Assembly (NCBI GenBank): GCA_003991915.1
Contig: RQTK01001000.1
Location: forward strand, 30,334 to 94,333
Direction: 5' to 3'
Length of the DNA stretch: 64,000 nt
DNA from: Elysia chlorotica
Taxonomy: Eukaryota > Mollusca > Gastropoda > Plakobranchidae
Part shown: in pieces, positions 48,945 through 62,588 of the stretch
How the letters are laid out: each line of letters begins with the position of its first letter
Position numbering within the stretch: position 1 is the stretch's first letter
Program-made: the position numbers and the translations under genes
The notes under the pieces: model-generated
What the model was told of the DNA's origin: nothing
Databases searched by the model: none
What the model saw: the letters and a program-made list of their open reading frames with translations, nothing else

Positions 48945-49003
<59 letters not shown>
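48447..49003 (+). repeat. Direct repeat left of the PSMD8 exon
   Basis: About 557 bp matching 50130-50701 with scattered substitutions and small indels, ending in an (AG)n tract. No coding content is recognised in it. The two copies bracket the isolated PSMD8 exon. Confidence 0.85.
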
Positions 49004-49004
<1 letters not shown>

Positions 49005-49384
49005 CAACATATTTTTTCATGGCAAACAATTATCTGCCTTCAAGGACCAAAATAACACTGACCCACCATAAGAATCTTTGAATAATTACCCATCTATCTG
49101 TTCTATAACAAGAAAAATTAGCTGGGCAAATCTTTTAAAATTTTAATTTTCAAATTGACTTCATAAAAAAAAAAAATTCAACTGCTCCTTTTGTTTTTCT
49201 TAAAACAACTGATTTTTAGATTGTGTTGGCGACGTAACAATATGAGAAAATGTTATGTTTAGAAGGAAAATTGAAATTGAGGCTTTTAAATGTTTCTAAC
49301 TTTTATTACTTCCATCACAAAGAATAGAGACCAATAAACAATTTTTTTTTTATATTGAAAACGTTTCCTCTTTTTTCTCTGCAG

Positions 49385-49483
49385 GAATTGGAAAGGTTGC
49401 CTGTGAAAGAAATTCAGAACAACATCTACATCAAGCATCCAGTTAGCATGGAACAATATCTAATGGAAGGAAGCTACAATAAG
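49385..49483 (+). pseudogene. PSMD8: Isolated PSMD8 (Rpn12) exon
   Basis: Ninety-nine bases flanked by a good acceptor (TTTTTTCTCTGCAG) and donor (AAG|GTATCA) encode 33 residues. These start [13 protein letters not shown] and continue to [18 protein letters not shown], which matches the highly conserved core of 26S proteasome regulatory subunit 8. In animals that subunit is part of the 19S lid. The exon is phase 0 at both ends and has no stop or frameshift. I found no neighbouring PSMD8 exon anywhere in the window. It is therefore an orphan copied exon, an exon of a gene scattered beyond the window, or an assembly artefact. Lack of decay suggests recent origin or continued use. Confidence 0.85.
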
Positions 49484-49504
49484 GTATCAATCCTTTTGAT
49501 TTCA

Positions 49505-49915
49505 CTTTGTTAAAAGGCTCAAACTCTTACCCCTAAAAATCGTACTAGTTCTTCTGCTACTCAACCTACTCTTCAACTCCTGCTCCTCTTTCACCATCTC
49601 TACTCATATTCCTACTCCTGCTAATCCACGCCCCCGTCGCCGTCTTCCTCTTCCTCCTATTGATAATCCTACTCTTATCTTACAGCTAGTCTTACTTCTA
49701 CTTCTTTACTTACTTAAATCTTAGTCATCCCACTATTCTTTGTTCTAATCCTCCTCCTCTTGCTCGTCATCATCCTAGATGCTCTTCCTCCTAATCCTCA
49801 TCCCAATCTTCCTCCTCCTCCTCCTCACCCGAACTTATACTGTAACCCCTTATCCTACTCCTCCTATTCCTATTTCTTTTATTCGTTCTATTACTCCTAC
49901 TACTACTATTATCAA
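49505..49915. repeat. Pyrimidine-rich degenerate repeat (CTCCTA/TCC units)
   Basis: About 400 bp of C/T-rich sequence with recurring CTACTCC, CCTCCTC and CTACTACT words. It follows the PSMD8 exon's donor. Frames over it are low complexity. Confidence 0.8.
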
Positions 49916-50129
49916 TTAAATGTGAATGTCGCAGTAGAGCTTGGTTATCAATATGCAAGGCACCAAAAAAAAAATTGGTATAGTGCAGCTCTAAGAATAC
50001 AAAATGATACAAACGTAAGCTTTCAGCCTTAAGCCTTCATCAGACTGACAAGGAAAAAATCTAAAAATGTTAACCCACCCACTAAGATTTTACACCTCGA
50101 CATACAGTCAGGTATTTACCAGGTAGTCA

Positions 50130-50631
50130 CTTATGAATAATTAAGGTACATCTTAAGCGTTTCAGCTTCTTTAATCATAATTATTAGACCCCCTATTGAA
50201 AACCAAGTTAAAAAGATATATTGCCTATTGAAAATGTCTAACCTTTTGTCCTATAAAACAAAATTAAAGGAAAAATTACTAATAAGAGAGGGATGAGCTT
50301 AGGATGCTGGTTGAAGCACAAACCAAAGTGACTGTAATCTGTGTCTAAAGATGGACTTTCACCCAGGTTCGAAAGAACACTGACAAAAGAGAATACATGT
50401 ACATCCTGACAACATCTTCCATAGATTTTTTCATTGGCCAAAAAAATGCACGTTTTACAAATATGAATATATAATGTTATTAATCCCGATTATTGTCGAT
50501 AAAAATATAAATGTTTGCAAAACATAGCAGTTATCATAAAAAGCTTCATAAATAGCCAATAACTGCAAAAACACCTATGTCTAAACAAAACTCTGAGCAA
50601 AAAAAAAAGTGTGCCAGCAATTGTTCGGCAT

Positions 50632-50701
<70 letters not shown>
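50130..50701 (+). repeat. Direct repeat right of the PSMD8 exon
   Basis: The second copy of 48447-49003, with an (AG)n tract at 50633-50701. Differences such as an added TAATTATTAG near 50177 and loss of ACATGT near 50219 show that the copies have diverged by a few percent. Confidence 0.85.
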
Positions 50702-50702
<1 letters not shown>

Positions 50703-50889
50703 TATAAAGATCTCTAAACCTTGTAACTTTTGTCAGTAAAGTTAAAAACAAAATATTAATGATGAGCGCACCTGTTCAATTTAGCAAATGAGCATAGAAA
50801 GACGCGGGTTCAAGTTTCGGTTTCGTTTTTACTGCAGGTTTGTGGTCAGTCAGTCTGACTCGTAGTACATGTAGTAGTAAAATCACACC

Positions 50890-51145
50890 AAAGCTGTTCA
50901 CGTCGATCTAGATCTATATCTAGACCAGGGGTTTTAGAGTAAATACTGATTTTGCAAGTAGGTCTACAGTTGTGAAGAACTGTGTTGTATCTAAATTCCA
51001 TAGATCTAGATTTCGACCGCCCAGTGCAGAAGTAGATCTTCAGACACTATTGCCCTTCCTTAACTCTAACCGGGGATAGTAGGGCCATATCACAAGAATT
51101 GAGACCTAGAGGATCGATATCTAATCTAGATCTATATCTTGGTAG
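50890..51145. promoter_or_regulatory. TCTAGATC motif cluster before the ASZ1 start
   Basis: Copies of GATCTAGATCTATATC at about 50906 and 51125, with TAGATCTAGA at about 51002, sit within 250 bp of the ASZ1 ATG. Another copy (AGATCTAGATCT) is at 51260 in intron 1. The position matches the cluster before the kelch gene. Confidence 0.35.
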
Positions 51146-51147
51146 CC

Positions 51148-54100
51148 ATGTCTTTGATACCTGCAGAGGAGGATGACGATTTTGATTGGGAAGATGGTTT
51201 CATAGATTGTGACAACTTCAGAGAGGTAAGGGGTTTATAAATTCACGAAGACTCTCTAGAGATCTAGATCTACTTCTGTAATACTACAGTGGACCTTGGA
51301 TATAACGAAATTGTTGGGCCTGAGTTAAAATTTTGTTATAACCAAGGTTTTGTTATGTGATGATTTATCTGCAGATTATGAATGAATAAAAAGACTAGAT
51401 CTAAATCTAGTCTCAAAAAACGGAAAATGGCAACGCTGCTGTAAATTGTAGACCGTCAATAGCCTAGTGCCTCTTCACCCCAGAAAGAGAGAGAGGCGGA
51501 GAGAAAGAGAAGAAAGAGAGGGGGGGGGGGGGGAGTAGGGAAAGGTTCTGCGCGCGAGAGAGAACGCTCTTCGAGGTGTACCCTGCTCTTTGGGCCTATG
51601 GTGGCGCGTCAACAACAGTTCGTTGAATCTGCGAAGCCTTGGACTGGCATTGGCGCGCACACACACAAACATAGAGATGCCTCGCACACTCAGAGTTGTC
51701 TCTTGCAAACAAAAACTATGACGTTTTAGTCTGTGTGCGTAGGCTTACGCTAGACACCACGTAACACTGTCCGCAGATAGAATTAATGACTGTTGCAACC
51801 AAGCACCCTCCCCTGCACAATGACGTACTCAGTCCATCCGAGCAGCCTTTGGCATCTCAATGCAGATAACCAGTCAGGTTTACACTTTTTTTTGTTGGTT
51901 AGGCCTAGGGTTTTAACTAAAAGCTTCGTTGTAAACGCCCGAGGTCTTGGACAGCTGATGTTCGCTACGTCAGAGGTTTTTATACCATCATTTAATAAGG
52001 AGAAAAAATGTTCCTTAAAGATCCTTCGTAATGATCGAGGCTTTGCTACAGCCGATGATGCAATAGTCGAGGTCCACTGTATTTTCATGGTTCTCCCTTT
52101 GGAATATTTGTTTTAAAATGCTTTCATTATCAATTTGAACTTGGTTAACAGCCAGATATATACTAATTGCAGTTAAACTAGATTAGATTTAGATTTTAAT
52201 TTAAGAGCAACCAAATTGTGAACAACTAGCCTACACATTACACATGGTGACATATATGCGTACTTATGAATCTATTGAATTTCTCTTAAGAGTCCTGCAC
52301 TTACAACTACAAGTCCTACCCTTGGTTGTCACTTTCAGGAATAAATATTTAAAGGCTTTGTGATAAAAGTATTGTAAAATATCAATGTCAAATAAAAGCC
52401 TACATTGGTTTCTGTCTAAATCCTGCGATCTCTATGAATAATGTATTTTTGTTTTTGATTTGTAAACATGTCTTTAAATAAAAATCTGTTTTTGGCATTA
52501 AATTGTCATTAAGAATCTAATTTCAGTTTCAAGACATGTCAACAGTGGTTTAAATGTAAGTTTAATGAGGCACTCTTTACAATTTGTAGCAATGTGATTG
52601 CATTGATAGTGTTGGAATTTCACTGTTTAATGGTCTGTTATGTGGAGCTGGGATTCTGCAGTTCAAATCTAAGCTGGTGCTGCGCCTGATGTTATGACAT
52701 CAGCGCCATCTCCTGATCAAGTCTTTTTAATTCATAAATGTTTAGACTGTCACAACCGGACACACAAGATTGCGATTTCCGACTGACATACTCAACCAAC
52801 TAGATCCAGCCCAAGACACGCGACATTGAATTCTATGATCAAATCTGTTCATTTTATTGTTTCATTTTAATAAAGGTTTTGTATAACGGGAGAAAGTAGT
52901 TCTACATGTTTTATTGCATATTAAACTCTCCGCATAGGATTCTTCATTGTTTAAGATTTATTTTTTTTCACAACAGGAGACTTTATTGATGGCTTGCTGA
53001 CATAGTTTTAAAATATGATAATAAATGTATGCACTTTACAGCGATTTTTTTCCCTCTAACATCTTCTAGGAAACACAGCCATACAGGCCTAGCGTTGGAA
53101 AAAGCACAGCTAGTTTTGATACAGGCTCAGAAAATCAAGCAAAATCACAGAGAGGTGGTTTCCCAGGGTAAGTATACAGTTCTTAACCATAATTAGGATG
53201 CTTCTTGCTACACCTTCTATTCTATTTTGTTAAAATGTTCTTGAATGTTACTCATAATTTTGTCTTCTTTACAATTTTTAAAACGAAAAAAATGAGCTAA
53301 TACATAGGCTAAACCCATTTTGACATTCAATTTACAAATGTTATTTCTTTTTACAGAGGTCATTCTAAATTAATTTGTACTCAAACAAACATTGCAATTT
53401 TTAAGGATAAAGATACATGTGTTAATTTAAAAAAAATGTTTTCTTTTTTAATTTTAACAGATTTACTAGAAATAATGATGGGTACAGAGACAAACAAAAT
53501 GGAGGTGGTTTTTCTACACAATCCCAGAGACATTTCAAACCCAAGAGATCGAGTGTCATAACAGCCGAGGACCTGAGGATGGGCATTCTGAAAAACAACC
53601 GAGAAGTTGTTGAGAAGTACTACAACCTGGGTTAGTGCACAGTAAAACAAGATTAGTAGACTTATTTTTTCTCTCTATATAATTATCAGTGAAAATGCCA
53701 GACTTGAGACTTGGGGCTGTTCACTATATAACCTATATAGTGCTGATGTTGGACGTTAAGCAAACAATTTAACTCAATTCTGTTTATTATGTAGTATTTG
53801 TAAAGAATTAGGGTCCTCATACAAGGCTCTGTCACAGAGCTTAGGATCAACTTCAACTTTTATTTTTTAAAGATTGTTTTGACAGTTGTATAATGGATTT
53901 GAAGGGTATTGTTTGAACTTTTAGGATCATCAGAAATTGTTTGAAAGACTTGTTTGTGTGTCACCGGTAACCTAACTGTCAAGTTTTGTTATAGGGCTGT
54001 GTAGGGTTATATGGTTGGTTGTCTCAGGAATTTCAACTTTGTGTGTGTACATGTTTGCTGTGTTTTTCCCACAGGCTTGCCATTGGACGATCCTCTTCGC

Positions 54101-57100
54101 TCAGGTTGGACTGCTCTGATGTATGCGGCTCATTACGTGCGGCCAGAATACGTTAGTCTTCTGCTTCAATATGGCGCTAATGTGAACTTTCAGTGTGGTA
54201 GGTCATAGTCTGGATACATTGTATAGATGGTTACCTTGTTCTTTTTTTTTTTAGAATTAAAGAATATACTAAGTGAAGTAAAGTTCGTCCTGTGGTCCTT
54301 AAAGAGAAAATGTGGCCTCGTCAGAAATCAAACCCAACCCCTTTACAAAGGTGGTCAAATGCTCTAACCGTTTTGCCAACAGCATCCAATATAATTAATA
54401 TTTAGATATTAAAGAAAACTAAGATAACTCTGTGAAACATTATGTGGGACCAGATTATGTTTGTCTTCTACTTTGGTATGGCTCCAATGTGAACTTTCAG
54501 TGTGGCAGGAAACAAAATATACATAAACTGTTAACACATTTTTTTTTTAGAGAGTTTACGATATTATGTCATATCTGCAAAGACCCCTGGTATTAGGAGA
54601 AAACTATGATAACTCTTCAGAAATTTTTTTATCACATTTTTAGATGGAGAAAGTGAATCTCTCTCTTTGTTTGTATTTGTATTTGAACGACTAAAACAAA
54701 TTATTCTATGGAATATTAAAGGCTCATCTTTTTTTAGCGCCTTTTAGGTTGCAAGAGAAACCATATACAATGATAGGACTTTCAAGCTAGGGTCCCAAAT
54801 GTGATATAAGGGGAAAATGGCACAAATGGTAGAGTTTTGGTCTCACAATCAGGAGGTCCCGTTTCAAAACCCATGAACGGCCAAAATCTTTTTTCTGCTA
54901 CTGGTTGGGTCTGTGTCAGTGCAATTTAACAGGCAAAAATTACTAACAATGGTCCAGGGGCCTTTATACAATATAGCCTATATAGTGCTGACATTGGACG
55001 CAAAGCAACCAACTCATTCACCTCTCCGTGATACAGCCTAGTTATAAGGTTACTGACTTCAGATGTTAAAAAAACACCTTTATGTTTACTTTACTCACTT
55101 GTTCATTTGTTTCAGACATGTTCACACCTCTAATGTGTGCATGTTCTGCGACATCCGGAGATGAGCAAGGAGTGAGTGAGTGTGTGAGGACCTTGATCAA
55201 GGGAGGCGCAGACATCAACGCAAGGGACAGGTCTGTTTTTAAAATTGATTCAAACTCTCACATAGATGGACATAGAAAAAGTAAAATTTGGCCCATGCTC
55301 TTTGACACAGTGTTGGGGAAACAACAGAAAGGGGCCTAATTGTATTTTAAAAGCCAACAGCATATGTACATACAAACACCTAATAATCTGATAATATCTA
55401 CTTTGAAAAATTTGAATAATACAAAAAACGGAATGAGGGGATGTGAGAGGACCTTGATCAAAGCAGATGCAGTAATCAATTAAAGTGTCTGTCTGAAGTG
55501 CATATAAACACCTATTAATTAAAACAAGATGAACTTGAGGAAAATTTGCTTTTGTGGCTGTAAAGGTTATGAAACCAATTAACTGTATTATATAAAATAA
55601 TTTTGAAAACTTCCCACTGTGATCTTCCATGGCACCAGGTACCACCTGACTCCGCTGATGTTGGCCAGCAGGGAGGGTCACCTGCCCGTCGTTAAGACGT
55701 TACTGGCTGCTGGGGCTCAGGTCAACATGCAAGACAGCCAGGGCTGGACGGTGAGACGCAGACTTAGTTTACGGTGATGCCAAGATTCCGTAAATTTACA
55801 GATTTTCAATAAAATACAAGATTTGGAAGAATCTAGTAAAACTAGTCAAAGTCTATCAAAGTGTTATATTTTGTGATTCAGTATGCTATGACAATTTGCG
55901 GGACAAGTTTCAGTTAAAAAATATGATGGTCCAGTTGTCATCACTGAGTTTAAATCCTTGAATTTTTATATTTTTTTAAACGACAAGGTTCTATTACAAT
56001 ATAGATAACAAAGGACTGTGTTGTTATGAGATCATGATTTCTTGTGTGCTAATACACTTTTGCTTTATTTTATTAGAAACTTGTGTCAAATATGAAGCAA
56101 AAATGAGGAAATTAAAAATTTTTTTTTTATTATCTCAAGACCAGCAAAAATAACTTATGCCACAATTGTTTCACAGTGATATATCCTTTTCAGGCGTTGA
56201 CCATGGCCACTCAGAGATCGAGGGCCCAGATCATGGTGGAGCTGCTGGATGCAGGCGCTGATGTGAACATTCAACATTCCGACAAACTGACGGTGAAAGA
56301 TCTGGCCGCTCACCTTCCCACTGATGATGTGAGGAGTTTTCTGTTTTTTTTATGTTAAAAAAAACTTGGCTTGAAATTCAGAGAGAATTTTTTTTTAATT
56401 GTTCAGGACTATTAGTTTACCGAGCTGTATATGGCAGCTTCTCTGGATCCTAAGGTAAATCCCAATTAAAGTCTGATGAAGACTGCAGATCAAACGGATT
56501 ATATCTTCTGTTTTAAATTTAATATTATCTTCTCAACCAAAAACGTATAAGAGTGTGTGTGAAGAAACTCACAGAGGAGCCTTCAGAGAAGAAACCCCTT
56601 ATAGCGAGTGTTTAGGCCCTTAAATCCTCAAAGAAAAACATTAACAAAGTGTCTGTAACTATGCAAACAATAATTACTTCAGATCATGTATTTTGTTTTC
56701 TTTTTTTTTTGTGGTAATAGATGCTTGCTTTGTTGGAAAGACGACCAGTCAACAGTACAACAAAACCAGTCAGTCAACAGCAACCGGGTGCGGATTTATC
56801 TAGTCTTTCATCCAACAATTGTACCCTAGACACATGTGACAACCAAGCAAAGTAAACACTTTAATCTTATCCCAATATTTCATTAGTAGAGCTTCTCTTT
56901 ATGATAGGATTGCTGTTTTGTTATAAATCTGTATACGATATATCACCAAAGTATCTGTCAGAACTTATAAATTTGTATCAGCCTATAAGATCATTAAGAT
57001 CATCTGCTGACAATACAGTCTTCTAATGCCTGTAATGAACTTGAAAAGTTATGGCAAAAGAGCTTTTAGCCATGCAGGATCCAAAGTATGGAATAGTATC

Positions 57101-57296
57101 CCGCTGGAAGTGTGAAAATCTGGCACACTGTCACAATTAAAGAAAATGCTCTTGTATTAATGCTTTTAGTACTGCAACATGACTGTCATTTTGTGTCTGT
57201 ATGTGTATGCTTTTTTATCATTTTTTTAAACAAGATTATGTAAAGCTCACAGAGGCACCCTCAAAGGGTGGTGATATTGCCCTACATAAATGCCAT

Positions 57297-57392
<96 letters not shown>

Positions 57393-60300
57393 TCAGTATG
57401 AAATGCTGATTTACAGGAAAAGTTTCAATTAAAAAAATAATTATCCAGTTGTCATCACTGAGTTTAAGAATCATGATCTCAGAATGACACAGTTCTATGT
57501 GCCTTTGTTATCAATATTGAGATAGAATCAGTCATTTGAAAAAAAGAAATTCAAGGTGACAGCATGAAAATGTTCCATCTGAACAGAAGAGTCATCAAAA
57601 TTGCAGATATTGAAAATAAATATAATTTTTCACAGATGCTTGAAAAGAGGTTTAAGACAAAATCAGCAATTTTCTCAACGGTTATCATATCAGTAAGGTG
57701 ATGGGACTCTCTTTTAATATGTGATGTAGCCAAGGTGAATTGGGCACAAGTCATACTTTTTTAGTTGTGGATAGTGTGTTAAGAAGTATAAAATATGCTT
57801 TAAGAGTTTGGAACAATTATAACTATATTATTTCTAAAATCAGAGATAATTTAAGAAAAAACTTAAATGAAAAGGGTCAATGTAGAGCAATTTCTCTATG
57901 TTTAAGAGGACTTTAGCTCAAAACCCATATCCGCGGCTTGTGCCTGATTTGCCCTAGTTGCCTCATATATTGTCAGGGAGATACGATTGTTACATTTGCC
58001 AAAGTGCAAGTGATATATCGCTGTAAAGGTGAAAAATTTCAGATTATAACTGCGCTAATACATTTTTGCTTTATTTTATAAGATATCTATGTCCAATTTG
58101 AAGCAGAAATGAGGAAATGAAACAGCTTTTATTGATTATCTCAAAACTAGTAAAAATAACTTGTGCCAGAATTGTTTCACAAGTTTTACACAATAATTAT
58201 AATTGATGAATAATATATTTACACCCCACTGTATTAATTTGAGACATATTTGTGATTCTTGTGGTTTTAACAATAGTATAAGCAGTGCATATTCCTACCA
58301 CTTTTTAAATTGTTTTGAATCTAGCTTTAAATTAGTTTTCTTCATAAAACTATATTTGAATAATTATAAGCTACTTCAAATACCAATAGGATAGTCTTTT
58401 TTTTTTTAAATTCATAAATAAATTTCTTTGATTTATTCTTGTCTTACAGACTCACAGACCTGCGGTATGGGGAGTTAGAAGTGTTCTTACTCGGCCTTGA
58501 CCTTGGTCATTTAGTCGGTCTGTTCCAGGAGCAGTTGATTGACCTGCGGCTATTGATGACCCTCACAGAACAGGACCTCATCAATGTGCGTTTATGATTT
58601 CAGGAGGTGTTGCCCGGAATGTAAACAATATCTTTAATAAAAATAAAATCTCAAAGTAGTTATCGCAGTTTGCAAAACTTATGAAGCTAAGATAAACTTG
58701 ACTTACCATATATATTGAATTGTCCTTTCAATGAATACTTTTGTTAGACCCTTTTTTTTTAGCAGGGATCTCAGAGTTCCGGGTTTTACCGGAATATATA
58801 ATTAAAAACCCGAATCTCTGATAGACAAATGGGAAGACGCGGGTTTTCAGAGCTGATCGTAAAAATATGGACTCAGTTAAAGAGTGATTCTAGGCATTTG
58901 GGCTGGAAATATTTATCGCGAAAAAATCTGGCAATGTCTGCTATTGTACTGACACAAAAAGTCCTTTCTCTGAAACTCTGATATTCGGTTCATAGATCTA
59001 GATCTACATATTGGAGAAGAAAATAACTTACTATTCAGTTCTTTCTTTCTCATTTGATATTGCATTTATAGTTATTCATACGCTAGTCTTGGAAAAGAAA
59101 AAAGAACTTCAGCTTTTACTAGATCTAGATTTAAATCTAATCGAGCCATTCTAGGTTTAGATAGTGGTGCCATGGTGTAAACGTTAGTGGAATTCTGACA
59201 AAGGCAGTGAAGGACTTGTTAAAGAATTTGATAGTGATTGTAAAAATAAGTGGAAATATAAGTGGCTGGAGGAAAAAGTACACGTAGTCAAAGGAAGTAT
59301 TGACAAAATAGTGAAGGATGAAGATAGCATTGTGAAAATCAACATGAGAAAGGCAAGCTGTGAGTGGTGTCATTCAGTTCTTACTTACAAGGGGAAGGGC
59401 CTTAGCACCCTGAAAGCCATAATCTTCTGTTGTTTTGATGAAAGTTCAGGGCTGGGAAAAATTTTCAACTGACATCCCTGTTTTAGTCAGGTGTAACTCA
59501 AGATAACAATAAATTATTACCAGTTTCAAATGGCTTTTCATCAAATTCAAAATTCAATGTAAATCTGGTTAGTCCAGTTTGTAAAGCGTATACATTCAGT
59601 TCAGTTGCGTGTGCTCAGAAATGATTAACTTTATCCACTCTTTTCTTTTCTTTTTTCCTCTAGGCAGGCGTAACTCAAGTAGGTGCTCGCAAAAAGATTC
59701 TTGATTCTGTCCAAGCGGTGCACAAAAAAGCGTGGCAGCCCTCGAGTCTGGTTTCCATACACTTCAACAAAAGAATCAAGTGAGTAGTTTTTATTCACCA
59801 TTTCACATTATTTTATTCAATGCCTATTCCTTATATGCGCACTATTTGGGGGAATTTTTATAAATTTATAAAAGGTAAAGGCTTTGATTTTCATTATCTT
59901 GAAATGGAGGGTGTGCAGATCAATACAAATAATTATATGCTAGCACAAGAACATATCAATGCTCACAGCAGTAGTGCGGTGTGACAGGAAAAGGTTAAGT
60001 AAAATACTCATTCTTGTTTCTACTATTAGTACTATAAAAGCTCTGACACAATCCACATTTTTTTTATAATCTTGAAAATCGTCTTTGAAATGTGAGTTTC
60101 TTTTGACCAAATATTACTGAAATGAAACTTTTTAAGTGCTTGACTTAAGGCAATAACTACAGTATTGGAATAATTTATTTTAATCTCTCATTTCTAATTT
60201 TATTTTTAAGCCTATCTATGCCTGTGTTGTTAGAGAATATAATGTGTTAAGCAAAGAAAAAAAATTGATGGTCAATTTTAATACTATATTGCAATTTTAT

Positions 60301-62509
60301 AAGCAAGTACACTTATATGTGAATCGGCTTGAGCTCTGTAGAAAGAAAACGTTATAAAAGCAAACTTATCATTATTTTCTTCCTGTATTACTAGCTGCGC
60401 TGATGCTGTTGCAATGGTGGCAAACTCCTCCAGGCACCTTCACTACATCTGTAGCACGGTGGTCTATGTGAAGGAGCAGCTCCGAAAACACCCAGAGAGC
60501 ATCATGACACCCACGGTATATTATTATTATTATTTTTAGTAATAGTAGTAGGTATTGTTTTTTTATTATCATTAATATTATATAATTATTATTATTATTA
60601 TTTTTAGTAATAGTAGTAGAATGGTTTTTTGTGATGCAATGTACTTCTTTGTACTGCATCCAGATTAAATGAGTCGCATAGTGTTTGTACTGTATATCAA
60701 ATTCTCTTATGAAGAACTACACATTTTTTAAAATTCTATTTTTAAGGATGAACATTTTTTTAAGTACCATGAGTATTTTCTTTATATGATTTTTTAAATT
60801 TCAGGCATTTAAGGAAGTAAAAAAAAGGGTTTATCTGAATTTAAAAGCTTTTTTATAGTAATAATACTGACTTTAAAAATAATTATAAGTTTGGATATAT
60901 TTAGATTACAGTATTGCTTATAATAGACCAAATACAATGGTGAAACAATGGAAATTAAAAGATTAACCCTTTTTCCCTTACAGCCTAGTCACTAGTCAGA
61001 CACTCAATTCTTAACTTAAGGGAGATAACGTAAATGCTGTCTGTAGTTTCTTGATACAAACGCAATAGATCATCCATGATGAAAAAACACTTGAAAAGAA
61101 CAACAAACTTCAAAAAATCACAACTTCCCAACCCAATAGCCGATTCTTTTCATTCAAAGACCATTGAAACAATCGAGTCTATTTCCGGCTGTCTAAAACG
61201 ACAACGATGTCACTATTTCCTATGTTAGCCGATACGGTCCACGATATTGCGGTACACGATAGCGTCACTTTAGTAGGCGTGGCCGGCGACCTACGGCGAC
61301 TGCGAGGGTTTACCGATAGAGGCGACCGGCGGCGACTGTAAGTGTAAAAGGGTTCTTAATTTTACGTTCCAAAAAAATTATGAATGCTTCTCTCACCCAA
61401 ACTAATTTTTAATATATAATTATAAGTTTGAATATATTTAGAGGATTACACATAAATACAATTATTTCTTAAGAGAAATGCATCACTATTTATCAAAGTG
61501 GAAAAAAAAATTATGGCTGTTAAAAGTGAAAAGAGGATTTAAAATATTCCCAAGTTTAATAACTTGAGGTCTGACTTTTCAGTTCTAGTTTTGAATCAAG
61601 TTCTCCTATTTGTACACATACTATCCAGTGACATCAATGTCCTGTGAATTTAGGGCTTTTCAGTTTTAGAAAAAAGTTGGCAGGCCACGGTTCGTAAAAA
61701 TATGTCAGTGGGTTATTTTTTGTGATCCAAGATGCCATGCTCCATGTATGCCAGAGGTTCAGTATATCCAGGATCCAGTTATAACAATGTGAAAAATCTG
61801 AAGTTCACAATAATAATAATAATGATAATTTCTTTAGGTTGATCTATCTTGAAATACGGAGAATAAGCACAATTACTTGGATGAAATATCTGGACGAAAC
61901 ATCAAGAAAGACCCTTACTTCAGCCTTCATTCTTTTACAGTTGGACTACTGCAGAGAGGCCAACATAGTGCTGCTAGAATGGTAACAGGAAAAAGAAAGC
62001 GGAATCATGTAACCCCTCTCAACACGCATCTACATTGGTTGCCAGTAGAAACACCCATTGAGTATAAGAAATCCATTCCCTGTTACAGATGTATTAATGA
62101 AACAGCCCCGTCATATTTGTTAAATCTCTTCCCTCCCTACTTACCATCACGGTCAATTCACTCGAGCGGAAAAAAATTAATGTAAAAGAAATAAAACTAA
62201 GAAATATGGTGAGAGAGCTTTCAGTACAGCCCCACTGAAAATTTGGAATAGTCTATCACAACAACTGAGACTACACGGACTCGGAAGCGGCGTTTAAAAA
62301 AACTGTTGAAAACATATTTGTTCGACCGCTTAGCTTAATCATGTATGCAAATCATGTTCTTGTATGAATGAATTCTCTTTGTAATGATATGACATCATGT
62401 ATTATTATCTATGTCACTATGTCATATATTCTTCTTTTTAAATGAGATTTTAATGTGTAAAAAGCTCCATTAGCAGAGTTTATTGGATATGTTGCTATGT
62501 AAATAAACT

Positions 62510-62588
<79 letters not shown>

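Noticed and set aside
49760-50032. Proline/tyrosine-rich 90-codon frame after the PSMD8 exon
   Set aside because: It lies on a degenerate pyrimidine repeat and does not resemble the next PSMD8 exon.
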